NCBI GenBank assembly: GCA_963738545.1
Contig: CAVTXA010000008.1
Location: 186,001-250,000, forward strand
From: Bog-756 sp963738545
Lineage (GTDB): Bacteria > Actinomycetota > Acidimicrobiia > Acidimicrobiales > RAAP-2
Direction of reading: 5' to 3'
DNA length: 64,000 bases
Positions 15,814 through 24,104 of the stretch are shown here, piece after piece. Both the position numbers and the translations under genes were made by a program. The notes under the pieces are model-generated. The model was not told the origin of the DNA, did not search any database, and saw only the letters and a program-made list of their open reading frames with translations. The first letter of the stretch is position 1. Each line of letters starts with the position of its first letter.

Positions 15814-16556
15814 CAGCCGAGGGCCTCGAGCCGTGACGCGTCGGAAGCTCGCAACACGGCCACCGTGGTTCCGGCCACCGCTGACGTCAACGCCACGAGG
15901 GCCAGGATGAACAGGTCGTTGCCGGGCCAATGGGCCCCGGCCCCCTCCGCCGACCAGAACAGCCCGAACGAGGTCAGCATCACCCCCACCATGAACTTCA
16001 GCGAGTTCTCGGGCACACGCGACAGCGGTCGATGGACTGCCAGGCCGACGGCGCCCACCACCACCAGGGCGGCCGCTGCGGCCAGGGCCGCCGCGCCGGT
16101 GTGCCCCTGGGTGGCGCCGAACGTCACCACGATGAACACCACCTCGAGTCCCTCGAGGAAGACCCCCTTGAAGGCCACCGTCACGCCGTACCAGTCCACG
16201 CTCCCTGTCCCGCCCCCGGCCGCCCGCAGCCGCTGGAGCTCCTCGTTGTAGATGGCGTCCTCGTCGTGCAGGGCCTTGAGCCCTCCGGCACGCAGGATGG
16301 CCTTGCGCAGCCACTGCAGCCCGAACACCAGCAACAGGCCCCCCACCACCAACCGCAGTGAGTTCAGGGGGATGCGGTTCACGGCCGGTCCGAGGACGGC
16401 CACGAGGGCGCCCAGGGCCACGAAGGCCCCGGCCGCGCCGACCACCACCGGTCGCCAACCACGCGTGAACCCGACGGCCAGGACGATGGTGAGCGCCTCC
16501 ACCATCTCCACGGTCGAGGCGAGGAAGGTGCTCAGGACCAACAGCACGACGTGCAA
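15813..16556 (-). CDS. COG4280-like multi-pass membrane protein with two ExxE motifs
   Basis: 247 residues from TTG 16556. A perfect AGGAGGT at 16562-16568 decides this start; the longer open frame above it has no such site. About six membrane segments are visible in two similar halves. Each half opens with an acidic motif inside a helix: STVEMVEALTIV near the N-terminus and FLEGLEVVFIVV in the middle. Paired ExxE motifs in duplicated helices resemble those of FTR1-type metal permeases, so a cation transporter is a reasonable guess, but the family is formally uncharacterised. It is the first gene of a two-gene operon and is divergent from the RpiR regulator. Confidence 0.72.
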   Translation of the reverse strand: MHVVLLVLSTFLASTVEMVEALTIVLAVGFTRGWRPVVVGAAGAFVALGALVAVLGPAVNRIPLNSLRLVVGGLLLVFGLQWLRKAILRAGGLKALHDEDAIYNEELQRLRAAGGGTGSVDWYGVTVAFKGVFLEGLEVVFIVVTFGATQGHTGAAALAAAAALVVVGAVGLAVHRPLSRVPENSLKFMVGVMLTSFGLFWSAEGAGAHWPGNDLFILALVALTSAVAGTTVAVLRASDASRLEALG

Positions 16557-16590
16557 TGGCCACCTCCTCGTGATGGGCCGGACCGTACTG

Positions 16591-16635
16591 TAGTATTTGC
16601 TACATGGTGGGGTCAACTGAGCAGTATTCGCTACA
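16591..16635 (+). promoter_or_regulatory. Two-copy operator and -10 box at the rpiR-like start
   Basis: AGTATTTGCTACA (16592-16604) and AGTATTCGCTACA (16623-16635) are near-identical direct repeats whose starts are 31 bases apart, about three DNA turns. The first contains TAGTAT (16591-16596), a -10 box 7 bases before the ATG. The second lies in the first codons. The arrangement suggests autoregulation by the encoded RpiR protein and control of the divergent membrane operon. Confidence 0.6.
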
Positions 16636-17464
16636 GGAGCCCCTGGCGCAACGGGTGGCCCGCTCGTTCGGGACGCTCAGCCCCGCCCAGCGCCTGGTGG
16701 CCGACTATCTGGTGGGATCGGGGCGGTCGGTCGTCGTCGAATCGGCCTCGGCCATCGCCGGGGAGCTGGGCCTGAGTGACGCCACTGTGGTCCGCACGGC
16801 GCAGGCACTGGGCTACACCGGCCTTCCCGAGTTGCGACGGGCCCTGGCCGCACAGATCGAGGACGTCACCCTGGCCGAGCGGCTCCACCACTCGCTGGCC
16901 AGTACGGAGGGCGATCCGGTCGTCGCCGTGGTCGGTTCGCTCATGGCCTCACTGGACGCCCTCGTGCAGCAGGTCGCCGGGCCCCGCTTCGACCACGCCG
17001 TCGAGATCCTCGGCCGTGCCGACCGGCTGGCGTGGAGTGGGATCGGACCTTCGGCTCCGCTGGCCGAGTACGCCACCGTCCTGGCCGGACGGTTGGGGCG
17101 CCCGTCAACCGCCCTGACCCGGTCGGGGACGGCCGCGGCCGATGACCTGGTGGTGATGGGGCCGGGCAGCGCGGTGGTGGTCTTCTCCTACGGTCGCCTC
17201 CACCGCCACGTGGACGCGCTGTTGCACCGCGCCGCCGACCTCACCGTCCCGGTCGTTCTGGTCACCGATGTGCTGGAGGCCGAACTCGGTGACCGGGTGG
17301 CCGAGACCCTGGTGTGCTGGCGGGGGACGCCCGGACTGTTCACCAGCCACGCACCGACCATGGTCCTGCTCGAGGCCCTCCTCCTGGGGCTGGCCCGTGC
17401 CGACCCGGGCCGGGCCGAGTTGTCGCTGGCCCAGTTGGACGGCCTCCGGTCCCTCACCGGGTAG
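16604..17464 (+). CDS. MurR/RpiR family transcriptional regulator
   Basis: 286 residues. The N-terminal RpiR helix-turn-helix is clear (LSPAQRLVADYLVGSG, then SASAIAGELGLSDATVVRTA and LGYTGLPELRRAL), followed by a SIS phosphosugar-binding domain (LAWSGIGPSAPLAEYATVLA, VVVFSYGRLHRHVDALLHRA, VPVVLVTDV). Such proteins normally sense a phosphosugar. Here the divergent partner is a membrane protein, so the ligand may be different. The start ATG 16604 has no ribosome binding site but has a -10 box at 7 bases, so the mRNA is probably leaderless. Confidence 0.88.
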   Translation: MVGSTEQYSLQEPLAQRVARSFGTLSPAQRLVADYLVGSGRSVVVESASAIAGELGLSDATVVRTAQALGYTGLPELRRALAAQIEDVTLAERLHHSLASTEGDPVVAVVGSLMASLDALVQQVAGPRFDHAVEILGRADRLAWSGIGPSAPLAEYATVLAGRLGRPSTALTRSGTAAADDLVVMGPGSAVVVFSYGRLHRHVDALLHRAADLTVPVVLVTDVLEAELGDRVAETLVCWRGTPGLFTSHAPTMVLLEALLLGLARADPGRAELSLAQLDGLRSLTG

Positions 17465-17520
17465 GCGTCCGTGTGGCGTCCTCTCCCGCCGGCGGCGTCA
17501 GGTCCCCGGGTGTCCCGACC

Positions 17521-18258
17521 TCACTCTCCGAGGCTCTGGCGCAGGGACTCGAGCGAGGAGCGGACGTCGGCGAGTTCGCGTCGGAGGACAGCCACGTCGG
17601 ACTCCAGCACGGCCACACGCTCCCCGACAACGTCCTGGTCGGTCCGGGCGTCCCCCTCGAATCCCCCCGAGTCGTCGATGACGGCGGGTACGGCCGGCGA
17701 CGGATCCGGTTCGCGCTCCCGGTCGACGAAGGCCGGCGCCACGGGCGACGCGTCTCCGGCCGGTGTCTCCGTGGCCAGCAGCTGCTGCCAGCGGTCCTCT
17801 TTCTGACCCGGTTGTCGGGGCAGAAGGTGCACGAGGGGCTCCGGCAGTTCGGCCAGGACCCCGAGCTCGGCCTGAAGTGCCGCCAGTGAGTCGAACTCCG
17901 CCATGCGCCCGGTGCGGGAACGGAGCTCGCCGGGGGTCTGCGGTCCCCGCAGCAGGAGCACGGCCAGCAGGGCCACCCGGGCCCGGTCGAGGCCGTAGGC
18001 CTCGTCGAGTACGTGACGGAACCGGGTGACCGATTTCCCGTGGGACGGAAGCACGAACCGGACGAGGTGGAGCTCCTTGAGCTCCTGCAGGGCCCGCTGC
18101 ACGGCGACCTCATCCATGGCCATCACCGGCTCGCGGTTGGTGGACTGGCTGCACGCCAGCGTCAGGGCGTTCAGGGAGAGCGGGTACTGCTGGGGTGTGG
18201 TGAGGGCCTTCTCCACCAGGCACCCGAGGACACGGCCACCGTACGGTGTGACCGTCAC
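17521..18258 (-). CDS. YceH family protein (DUF480)
   Basis: 245 residues. The whole N-terminal two-thirds fits the YceH/DUF480 pattern: GRVLGCLVEKALTTPQQYPL, then SLNALTLACSQSTNREPV and VTRFRHVLDEAYGL, ending with GELRSRTGRMAEF. The fold is a tandem winged helix. The C-terminus adds an acidic linker and a predicted coiled coil (VAVLESDVAVLRRELADVR), as in other members. Role unknown; a transcription-related function is often assumed. GTG 18258 overlaps the stop of the metallo-hydrolase gene by 4 bases, making a two-gene operon. Confidence 0.9.
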   Translation of the reverse strand: MTVTPYGGRVLGCLVEKALTTPQQYPLSLNALTLACSQSTNREPVMAMDEVAVQRALQELKELHLVRFVLPSHGKSVTRFRHVLDEAYGLDRARVALLAVLLLRGPQTPGELRSRTGRMAEFDSLAALQAELGVLAELPEPLVHLLPRQPGQKEDRWQQLLATETPAGDASPVAPAFVDREREPDPSPAVPAVIDDSGGFEGDARTDQDVVGERVAVLESDVAVLRRELADVRSSLESLRQSLGE

Positions 18259-19226
18259 GTGCCCGGGCTCCCAGCCAGCTGCGCCATCCGGCTGAACAGT
18301 TTCAGGATCGAGGGCTGGGTGTACCCCGGCTCGAGCGTGGCCCAGATGGTCTCCACGTTGATGACCAGCCGCTCACGGTCCCCCCATGACCCGAACGGTG
18401 TGGCCTCGAGCTCGGCGTGGATGTCGAGCACCGCCTCAGCGGCGGTCATCCCCGCGTCGTGTCGGGCCCGCGTGCCTCGCTCGACCGTGCGCAGGTACTC
18501 GCTCACGGCGCGCACGCCGTCGGCGTCGGTCAGGGGACCGTGGCCGGGGACGATGATCGCGGCCTCGAGGCCGATGATGCGGTCGCACGCCTCGATCCAG
18601 TTGGTCACCGGTCCGGCCCAGAGGATCGGGGTGCCCTGGATGAACAGGATGTCGCCCGTGAACACCACACGTTCATCGGGCAGCCAGACCAGGACATCGC
18701 CGGCGGTATGGGCCGGGCCCACCTCGATGAGCTCGACCCTGCGCCCACCCACCTCGAGGTGGTCCACTCCCGAGAACGTCCGGGTGGGAGGGGTGGTCGT
18801 GATCCCACCGAACTCGAACGATCCGAGATTCCGCCGGATGAAGTCGCCCATCGCCTCGGGCATCTCGTCCACGCCGTCCACCAACGCGGCCAGGGACGCC
18901 GGCGGTGCCTCGTCCATCTCGGCGGCGGCGGCGGCGGAAGCCACGATCTCGACGCCCGGACCGGCCACCAGCTCGTTTCCGAAACAGTGGTCCCCGTTGG
19001 CGTGGGTGTTGACGAGAGCGGTGATCGGCCGGTCTGCCGTCACGGGTGCCATGGCCGCCAGCATCTCCGCCGTCAGTCGCAGATCGAAGAGGGTGTCGAT
19101 GAGCATGGAGGCCCCGTCGCCCGCGATCAGGCCGGCGTTGCTCCAACCCCAACCGCCGTCGGGCTGGAGGTAGGCGTAGACACCGTCGGCCACTTCGTGG
19201 AGGCCCTTGGTGTACGGAACCTGCAT
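18255..19226 (-). CDS. MBL-fold metallo-hydrolase with altered zinc motif
   Basis: 323 residues. The metallo-beta-lactamase fold is plain: NAGLIAGDGASMLIDTLFD, the metal motif H75-x-N77-x-D79-H80 (NTHANGDH), GPAHTAGDVLVWLPDERVVFTGDILF with its bridging aspartate, and PGHGPLTD with the last histidine. The second histidine of the usual HxHxDH is an asparagine, which should weaken the first metal site; such THxNGDH members are known. The substrate is unknown. ATG 19226 was chosen over upstream starts because a GAGGAGG run lies directly before it. First gene of an operon with the YceH protein. Confidence 0.85.
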   Translation of the reverse strand: MQVPYTKGLHEVADGVYAYLQPDGGWGWSNAGLIAGDGASMLIDTLFDLRLTAEMLAAMAPVTADRPITALVNTHANGDHCFGNELVAGPGVEIVASAAAAAEMDEAPPASLAALVDGVDEMPEAMGDFIRRNLGSFEFGGITTTPPTRTFSGVDHLEVGGRRVELIEVGPAHTAGDVLVWLPDERVVFTGDILFIQGTPILWAGPVTNWIEACDRIIGLEAAIIVPGHGPLTDADGVRAVSEYLRTVERGTRARHDAGMTAAEAVLDIHAELEATPFGSWGDRERLVINVETIWATLEPGYTQPSILKLFSRMAQLAGSPGT

Positions 19227-19323
19227 GCCTCCTCCTCTCGCTGCTGTCACCCCCACAACCTAGGGGCCGCCACCATTGTCCGCGGAGGTACCGGACCGCG
19301 CCGGGCCGGGTGGGCCCCCTGCG

Positions 19324-19329
19324 TAGGCT
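19324..19329 (+). promoter_or_regulatory. -10 box TAGGCT (leaderless type)
   Basis: TAGGCT ends 6 bases before the ATG at 19336; no ribosome binding site is present. Confidence 0.5.
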
Positions 19330-19335
19330 GACGCC

Positions 19336-19980
19336 ATGACGGACTGGGCCACCATCGCGTCATTCGCCACCGCCGGAGGCACGCTCGTCCTGGCCGCAGC
19401 CACCTTCTCGGCGGTGCGCTCCAGCAACACGTCGGCCCGCATCGCCGAACGCTCCTTCCAGATCGGCCTCCGACCCGTCCTGGCCCCGTCCCGCATCGGG
19501 GACGCTCCCCAGAAGGTGATGTTCATCGACCGGCACTGGGTCACGCTCGAGGGCGGGCAGGCCGTGGTGGAGGAGATCGACGACGTGATCTACCTGGCCA
19601 TGCTGGTCCGGAATGTCGGACGCGGGATGGCCGTCATCGAATCATGGCTTCCCTACGCCTCCCAGGTGGCAAGGGCGGACGAGCTCGTGCCACCGGAGGA
19701 CTTCCGTCCCCAGACCCGGGCCCTGTGGGTGCCACCGGGAGACGTGGCCTTCTGGCAGGGCGCATTGCGGGACCCCGCGGAGCGCATCTTCGACCCCATG
19801 CGCCAGGCCATCGCCTCGGGCGCCGTCTCCGTCGATCTGCTCTACCGGGACCACGAGGGCGGGCAGCGCACCGTGAGCCACTTCTCGATGGTCAGGCGGG
19901 GTGGGGAAGCCGAAGGCCACGAGGTGACCTGGTGGAGCACGCTCGGCAACCACCGGTCCCTCGATGGCGGGCTGGCCTGA
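19336..19980 (+). CDS. Membrane-anchored protein of unknown function
   Basis: 214 residues. One N-terminal hydrophobic helix (TIASFATAGGTLVLAAATFS, residues 6-25) is followed by SSNTSARIAERSFQIGLRPVL and a soluble, beta-rich domain with several tryptophans. This layout (single helix, then a polar domain that starts with an RPVL-type strand) occurs in many actinobacterial proteins of unknown function; I do not recognise a named family. The domain probably faces the cytoplasm. Its 3' end is overlapped by the open frame of the convergent serine/threonine-rich gene if that frame is taken at face value. Confidence 0.65.
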   Translation: MTDWATIASFATAGGTLVLAAATFSAVRSSNTSARIAERSFQIGLRPVLAPSRIGDAPQKVMFIDRHWVTLEGGQAVVEEIDDVIYLAMLVRNVGRGMAVIESWLPYASQVARADELVPPEDFRPQTRALWVPPGDVAFWQGALRDPAERIFDPMRQAIASGAVSVDLLYRDHEGGQRTVSHFSMVRRGGEAEGHEVTWWSTLGNHRSLDGGLA

Positions 19981-21184
19981 AGGTCCGCACGCCCGACCCG
20001 GTCAGCCGACCGGCGTCGTCACCGGCCGGTTGGTGGGCACCGGTACTGGGCTTCCGCTCACCGTCGTGGTGGTTGGTCGTGGTCGTGGTCGTGGTTGGGG
20101 CGGTCGTCGGCACAGGCACCGGAGCGGGGACGGTCGTGGTCGTCGACACCGGGGGCGTGCTGATGGGAGCGGGACATCCACCGGCGCCGTCCGGGGTGGC
20201 CGCTTGGCCGACAGGGACACTGTCCACGGTCGTGCCGCTCTGGCCGATCCCGACCACGGTGGCATCCGCCAGGCCCGCGTCACCGACCGCGGCCAGCACC
20301 GCGACGCCACCGTCCGGAGCCATGGAGTCGGCGGTCGTGCCCCCGGCCGTGAGCTGCACCGAGGTCACCCCGCTTCCCACCCACACGGCGACCCAGCCCA
20401 CCGGTGCCCCCTCGGCAGTGCCGAAGGAACCGGTGCCGAGCACCTCCACCGTGTTCGGCGCCGGTGTCGCGGACGACGGAAGCGAGACCGAACCCGTTCC
20501 GACGGCCTTGTCGGTCGACAGCTCGACCACCAGCGGTTCGCAGGCTGGCGCCGCGGACGGCGGATCGGCGGTGACCGGCACAGACACGGGGGGTTGGTCG
20601 GGGGGCACCACCGGCGTGGTCACCCCTCCGGAGGTGCTGCCGGATCCCGAGGTGGTGCCGGATTCCGACGCGTTGGCGGCGGTGTGCGGGACCACGATCG
20701 GCTGAGCGCACTCGGCGCCTGTGGGACAGGTCGGGCCGGAGGGCACGGTGGTCGTCGGGACACACATCACGCTCGGACCGCATCCGCCAGTCGTCGCGGT
20801 CCCGGCCGAATAGGCCCGCACGGTCACCCCCGACGTCGTCACCCGTGAGAAGAGGAAGGTGTACGACGACCCGATGACGATGGAGGGACCCTGACCTCCG
20901 GAGGCAGCCGGCGCCAGCGCGGCCCCGGCACGATCGGAACCGGTCGCCGGTGTCGAGGCCTGGGTCGGGGCTGCTGAGGTGGCTCCGCTCAGATTGACGC
21001 CGGTGAGGATGCCGGCACCGCCCACCACGACGGTCAGGGCGGCCACACACCCGGCCACCCGTCCACGTGGCCACGTCCGACCGGCGGCGCGGTCGATGAA
21101 GGCCGACGGGTCGGGATCGACCCGGACCTGTGCCGCCTGTCCTGCCAGGTGGGTGCGGAGGCGGTCTTCGAAGTCGTCGGTCAT
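19892..21184 (-). CDS. Membrane-anchored Ser/Thr/Pro-rich extracytoplasmic protein, anti-sigma-like partner of the ECF gene
   Basis: 430 residues as an open frame. The N-terminus is a short cytoplasmic helix (DDFEDRLRTHLAGQAAQV), then one membrane helix (AGCVAALTVVVGGAGILTGV), then a long external region with six or more cysteines and Thr/Pro/Ser linkers. ATG 21184 overlaps the stop of the ECF sigma gene (ATGA), as expected for a cognate regulator. The C-terminus is doubtful: after a Thr run near 20060-20110 the frame becomes Arg-rich and antisense to the neighbouring gene, while the next frame continues in the same Pro/Thr style and stops at 20002. A frameshift in the repeat is likely. No zinc-binding anti-sigma motif is present. 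Confidence 0.65.
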   Translation of the reverse strand: MTDDFEDRLRTHLAGQAAQVRVDPDPSAFIDRAAGRTWPRGRVAGCVAALTVVVGGAGILTGVNLSGATSAAPTQASTPATGSDRAGAALAPAASGGQGPSIVIGSSYTFLFSRVTTSGVTVRAYSAGTATTGGCGPSVMCVPTTTVPSGPTCPTGAECAQPIVVPHTAANASESGTTSGSGSTSGGVTTPVVPPDQPPVSVPVTADPPSAAPACEPLVVELSTDKAVGTGSVSLPSSATPAPNTVEVLGTGSFGTAEGAPVGWVAVWVGSGVTSVQLTAGGTTADSMAPDGGVAVLAAVGDAGLADATVVGIGQSGTTVDSVPVGQAATPDGAGGCPAPISTPPVSTTTTVPAPVPVPTTAPTTTTTTTNHHDGERKPSTGAHQPAGDDAGRLTGSGVRTFRPARHRGTGGCRACSTRSPRGLRLPHPA

Positions 21185-21777
21185 GGTTCGATGGTCTTTC
21201 TGAGGTCGGCGAGGGCACGGTGGATGAGCGAGCGGACGGTGGCGGGCCGACAGCGCAGGGCCCGGGCGATGTCGGCGTCGGGGAGGTCGCCGTAGAACCG
21301 CAGTACCACGGCGGCCCGTTGTCGGGTCGGAAGCTTGGCCAGTGCGTCACCCAACTCGTCGGCACCGAGCACGGAATCCCTGACCTCGGGGGGAGGCTGG
21401 CGTCGGGCCCGGGCCACGCTGCGGTGGTGGGAGGCGCAGGCGTGGACCACACTTCTGCGGACGTAGGGGAGGGGCTCCCGCACCGCCGTCCAACGCCCGT
21501 GGAGTCGGACGAAGCAGTCCTGAACCAGGTCGGGTGCGGCGTCCGGGGAGCCACTCAGAAGGGCGGCGAGGCGGACCAGGTCGGCGTAGTGGCCGGCGTA
21601 GAACTCGCCGAAGTCGTCCCCTCCGGCTCCCTCCGGGGGCGGGGGTCCGACCCGATCCGAAGCCAGCTCGGGCACCTCGGACGGGCCCGGCGGCGACGAT
21701 GATCCCGGCGCAGGCACGATGGCCGCACCCGTGCCGTCCGGGGTCTCCGCGTCGACGATGCCGCTCAGTGTACCCAT
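21181..21777 (-). CDS. ECF-family (SigE-like) RNA polymerase sigma factor
   Basis: 198 residues. After a 45-residue acidic/Pro-rich N-terminus come region 2 (FYAGHYADLVRLAALLSG, DAAPDLVQDCFVRLHGRW, YVRRSVVHACASHHRS) and region 4 (LGDALAKLPTRQRAAVVLRF, YGDLPDADIARALRCRPATV, RSLIHRALADLR). It belongs to the SigE/SigM-like actinobacterial group. ATG 21777 is used; GTG 21780 and TTG 21783 are alternatives. It overlaps the membrane-anchored protein gene by 4 bases, so the two form one sigma/regulator unit. Divergent from recQ. Confidence 0.9.
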   Translation of the reverse strand: MGTLSGIVDAETPDGTGAAIVPAPGSSSPPGPSEVPELASDRVGPPPPEGAGGDDFGEFYAGHYADLVRLAALLSGSPDAAPDLVQDCFVRLHGRWTAVREPLPYVRRSVVHACASHHRSVARARRQPPPEVRDSVLGADELGDALAKLPTRQRAAVVLRFYGDLPDADIARALRCRPATVRSLIHRALADLRKTIEP

Positions 21778-21903
21778 CACCAATTAAGACGCCCGAGGGA
21801 GGGGAAACGTTGCAGGCGATCTCGATCGGTATGGGAAGGTCGGCGGACCGACCGGCCGCAGCGGTCCCCTACCCTGTGCCCGGGGACAACCGAGAGGATG
21901 GTC

Positions 21904-24015
21904 ATGGACGACGGTGCACCCCGCTGGTGGGCTAACCGGTCGGAGGGCGAGCTGGTCGAGGTGGCCGACCGGCACCTGGGTTCGGTCCTGGCCTCGATGG
22001 CCGGTGAGGCGGCGGTCCCACGGACCGACCAACGCCGCGCCGTCCGCTCCCTGGTCGCCCATCGGTCTCGGGTACTGGTCGTCCAGGCCACCGGTTGGGG
22101 CAAGTCGGCGGTCTACTGGGCAGCGACGTCGGCCATCCGTTCGCTGGGTGGAGGGCCGAGCCTCGTGGTCTCACCTCTCCTGGCGCTGATGCGTGATCAG
22201 GTGGAGGCCGCCGGGCGGGCCGGACTGACCGCGGCGACGATCAACTCCACCAACATCGACGACTGGGATGCGCTGATGGAGGGGATGGAGTCCGGCCGGA
22301 CCGACGTGCTGCTCGTGTCACCGGAGCGGTTGGCCAATCCGACCTTCGCCCACCGGATCGGTCCGGTGATCGGTCGTGCGGGCCTGATCGTCATCGACGA
22401 GGCCCACTGCATCTCGGACTGGGGCTTCGACTTCCGCCCCGACTACCAGCGACTGTCCAAGGTCCTGACGGCGTCACCGGCCACGCCCGTGCTCGCCACC
22501 ACGGCGACGGCCAACGACCGGGTCACCGACGACGTGGCCGGGCAGTTCGGACCATCGACCGTGGTGCTTCGGGGAAGCCTCTCCCGGACGTCGCTCCGGC
22601 TCTCGGTCATCGGCGGCCTAGGGCCACTCGAGCGGTACGCCTGGGTGGACAGCGCCCTCGGCCTGCTCGCCGGCTCCGGGATCGTCTATGTGCCCACCGT
22701 TGCCGACACCACCCGCCTGGCCGGCTTCCTCGCAACCCGGGGCCACCACGTAGCCCCCTACTCGGGGAGGCTCGAGGCCGGGGAGCGGGAGCAGGTCGAG
22801 GAGGCGCTGCGGGCCAACCGGCTCAAGGCCGTCGTGGCCACGTCGGCGCTCGGCATGGGGTACGACAAACCCGACCTCGGCTTCTGCCTCCACGTCGGCT
22901 CCCCCGACTCGCCCGTGGCGTACTACCAGCAGATCGGCCGGGCCGGCCGGGCCATCGAGCGGGCCGAGGCCGTGCTGCTCCCGGCCGAGACCGACGAGCG
23001 CCTCTGGCAGTACTTCGCCACCTCCTCCATCCCCGACCCCGCCGCCATCGACCTGGTCCTCGGCGTGTTGGGGGACCGGGGTGAGGCGATGACCGTGCCG
23101 GCCCTCGAGTCGATCACCGGTGTCCGTCGGGGGCGCCTCGAATCGTTGCTCAAGATCGTGGGCGTCGAGGGAGCGGTGGAACGGGTGGCGGCCGGATGGC
23201 GGGCCACCGGCGTCCCCTACGTCTATGACGAGGCCAAGTGGAGGGCCATCCGTGCCGCCCGCACCTCCGAGGCGGATCTCATGCGGTCCTACGCCGGTGG
23301 ACTCGGGTGCCTCATGGAGTTCCTCCAGCGCGCCCTCGACGATCCCGACCCTGGACCGTGCGGACAGTGCTCGGTGTGCTCGGGGGTGTTGCCGGCCCAG
23401 GGACGCGACATCGACCCCCGGTCCCTCGAGGCGGCCCGGGTCCACCTCCGTGGGGCCGACGTGACGATCGAGCCTCGCAAGCGCTGGCCCGGCGGCCCGG
23501 CGGCCGGACGCAAGGGGAGGATCCTCGGGCCATCATCGGGCCGGGCCCTCACCTTTGCCGACACCCCCGGGTGGGGGGAGGCCGCCACCGCCGTGGACGG
23601 TCCGGACCGCCCGCTAACCGATGACATCGTCGGCGGGGTGGTGGCCGTGCTCACGCGCTGGCGGGACTCCTGGACGGCGCGACCGGTGGCCGTAGTGCCG
23701 ATGCCTTCGCGCCACCATCCGCAGCTGATCAGGGACCTGGCCCAGCGGGTGGCCGGGGTGGGGAGGCTCCCACTCATCGACGCCCTCGAGGCCCGGGGCT
23801 CCCGCCCACCCGATGGCGTGGCCTCGGGCCCCCGGGTCGAGGCCCTGCTGTCGGGTCTGGTCCTCCGGGAAGGCGTCGTGCTGCCCACGGACGGGCCGGT
23901 CCTGCTCGTCGACGACAGCTATCGGAGTGGATGGACCATGACAGTCGCGGCCGCGCTCCTGCGCGAAGCAGGCGTGGCCGAGGTGATGCCCCTGGTGGTC
24001 CATCAGCTTCCCTGA
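21904..24015 (+). CDS. RecQ-family DNA helicase with C-terminal phosphoribosyltransferase domain
   Basis: 703 residues. The helicase core has TDQRRAVRSLV, Walker A VQATGWGKSAVYW, the DEAH box IVIDEAHCISDWGFDFRPDY, motif III LATTATAN and motif VI YYQQIGRAGRA. The zinc-binding region follows with its last cysteines in GPCGQCSVCSG. From about residue 530 there is an extra domain ending in PVLLVDDSYRSGWTMTVAAA, the PRPP-binding loop of type I phosphoribosyltransferases. This fusion is known in actinobacteria; its role is presumed to be DNA repair linked to a nucleotide reaction. ATG 21904 is favoured because GAGAGG sits 6 bases upstream; ATG 21898 overlaps that site. Confidence 0.88.
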   Translation: MDDGAPRWWANRSEGELVEVADRHLGSVLASMAGEAAVPRTDQRRAVRSLVAHRSRVLVVQATGWGKSAVYWAATSAIRSLGGGPSLVVSPLLALMRDQVEAAGRAGLTAATINSTNIDDWDALMEGMESGRTDVLLVSPERLANPTFAHRIGPVIGRAGLIVIDEAHCISDWGFDFRPDYQRLSKVLTASPATPVLATTATANDRVTDDVAGQFGPSTVVLRGSLSRTSLRLSVIGGLGPLERYAWVDSALGLLAGSGIVYVPTVADTTRLAGFLATRGHHVAPYSGRLEAGEREQVEEALRANRLKAVVATSALGMGYDKPDLGFCLHVGSPDSPVAYYQQIGRAGRAIERAEAVLLPAETDERLWQYFATSSIPDPAAIDLVLGVLGDRGEAMTVPALESITGVRRGRLESLLKIVGVEGAVERVAAGWRATGVPYVYDEAKWRAIRAARTSEADLMRSYAGGLGCLMEFLQRALDDPDPGPCGQCSVCSGVLPAQGRDIDPRSLEAARVHLRGADVTIEPRKRWPGGPAAGRKGRILGPSSGRALTFADTPGWGEAATAVDGPDRPLTDDIVGGVVAVLTRWRDSWTARPVAVVPMPSRHHPQLIRDLAQRVAGVGRLPLIDALEARGSRPPDGVASGPRVEALLSGLVLREGVVLPTDGPVLLVDDSYRSGWTMTVAAALLREAGVAEVMPLVVHQLP

Positions 24016-24068
24016 TCCGGAGCTCTCCCGAGGCGCGCTCAGAGTGGTTTAACGGTCACTGCCAGCGG

Positions 24069-24098
24069 TTGCGTAGAGGTTTTGGCCGCCGGTACCTT
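24069..24098 (+). promoter_or_regulatory. Promoter of the 24105 gene
   Basis: TTGCGT (24069-24074), an 18-base spacer and TACCTT (24093-24098) precede the ATG at 24105 by 6 bases, giving a leaderless transcript. Confidence 0.6.
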
Positions 24099-24104
24099 CG
24101 TTCT

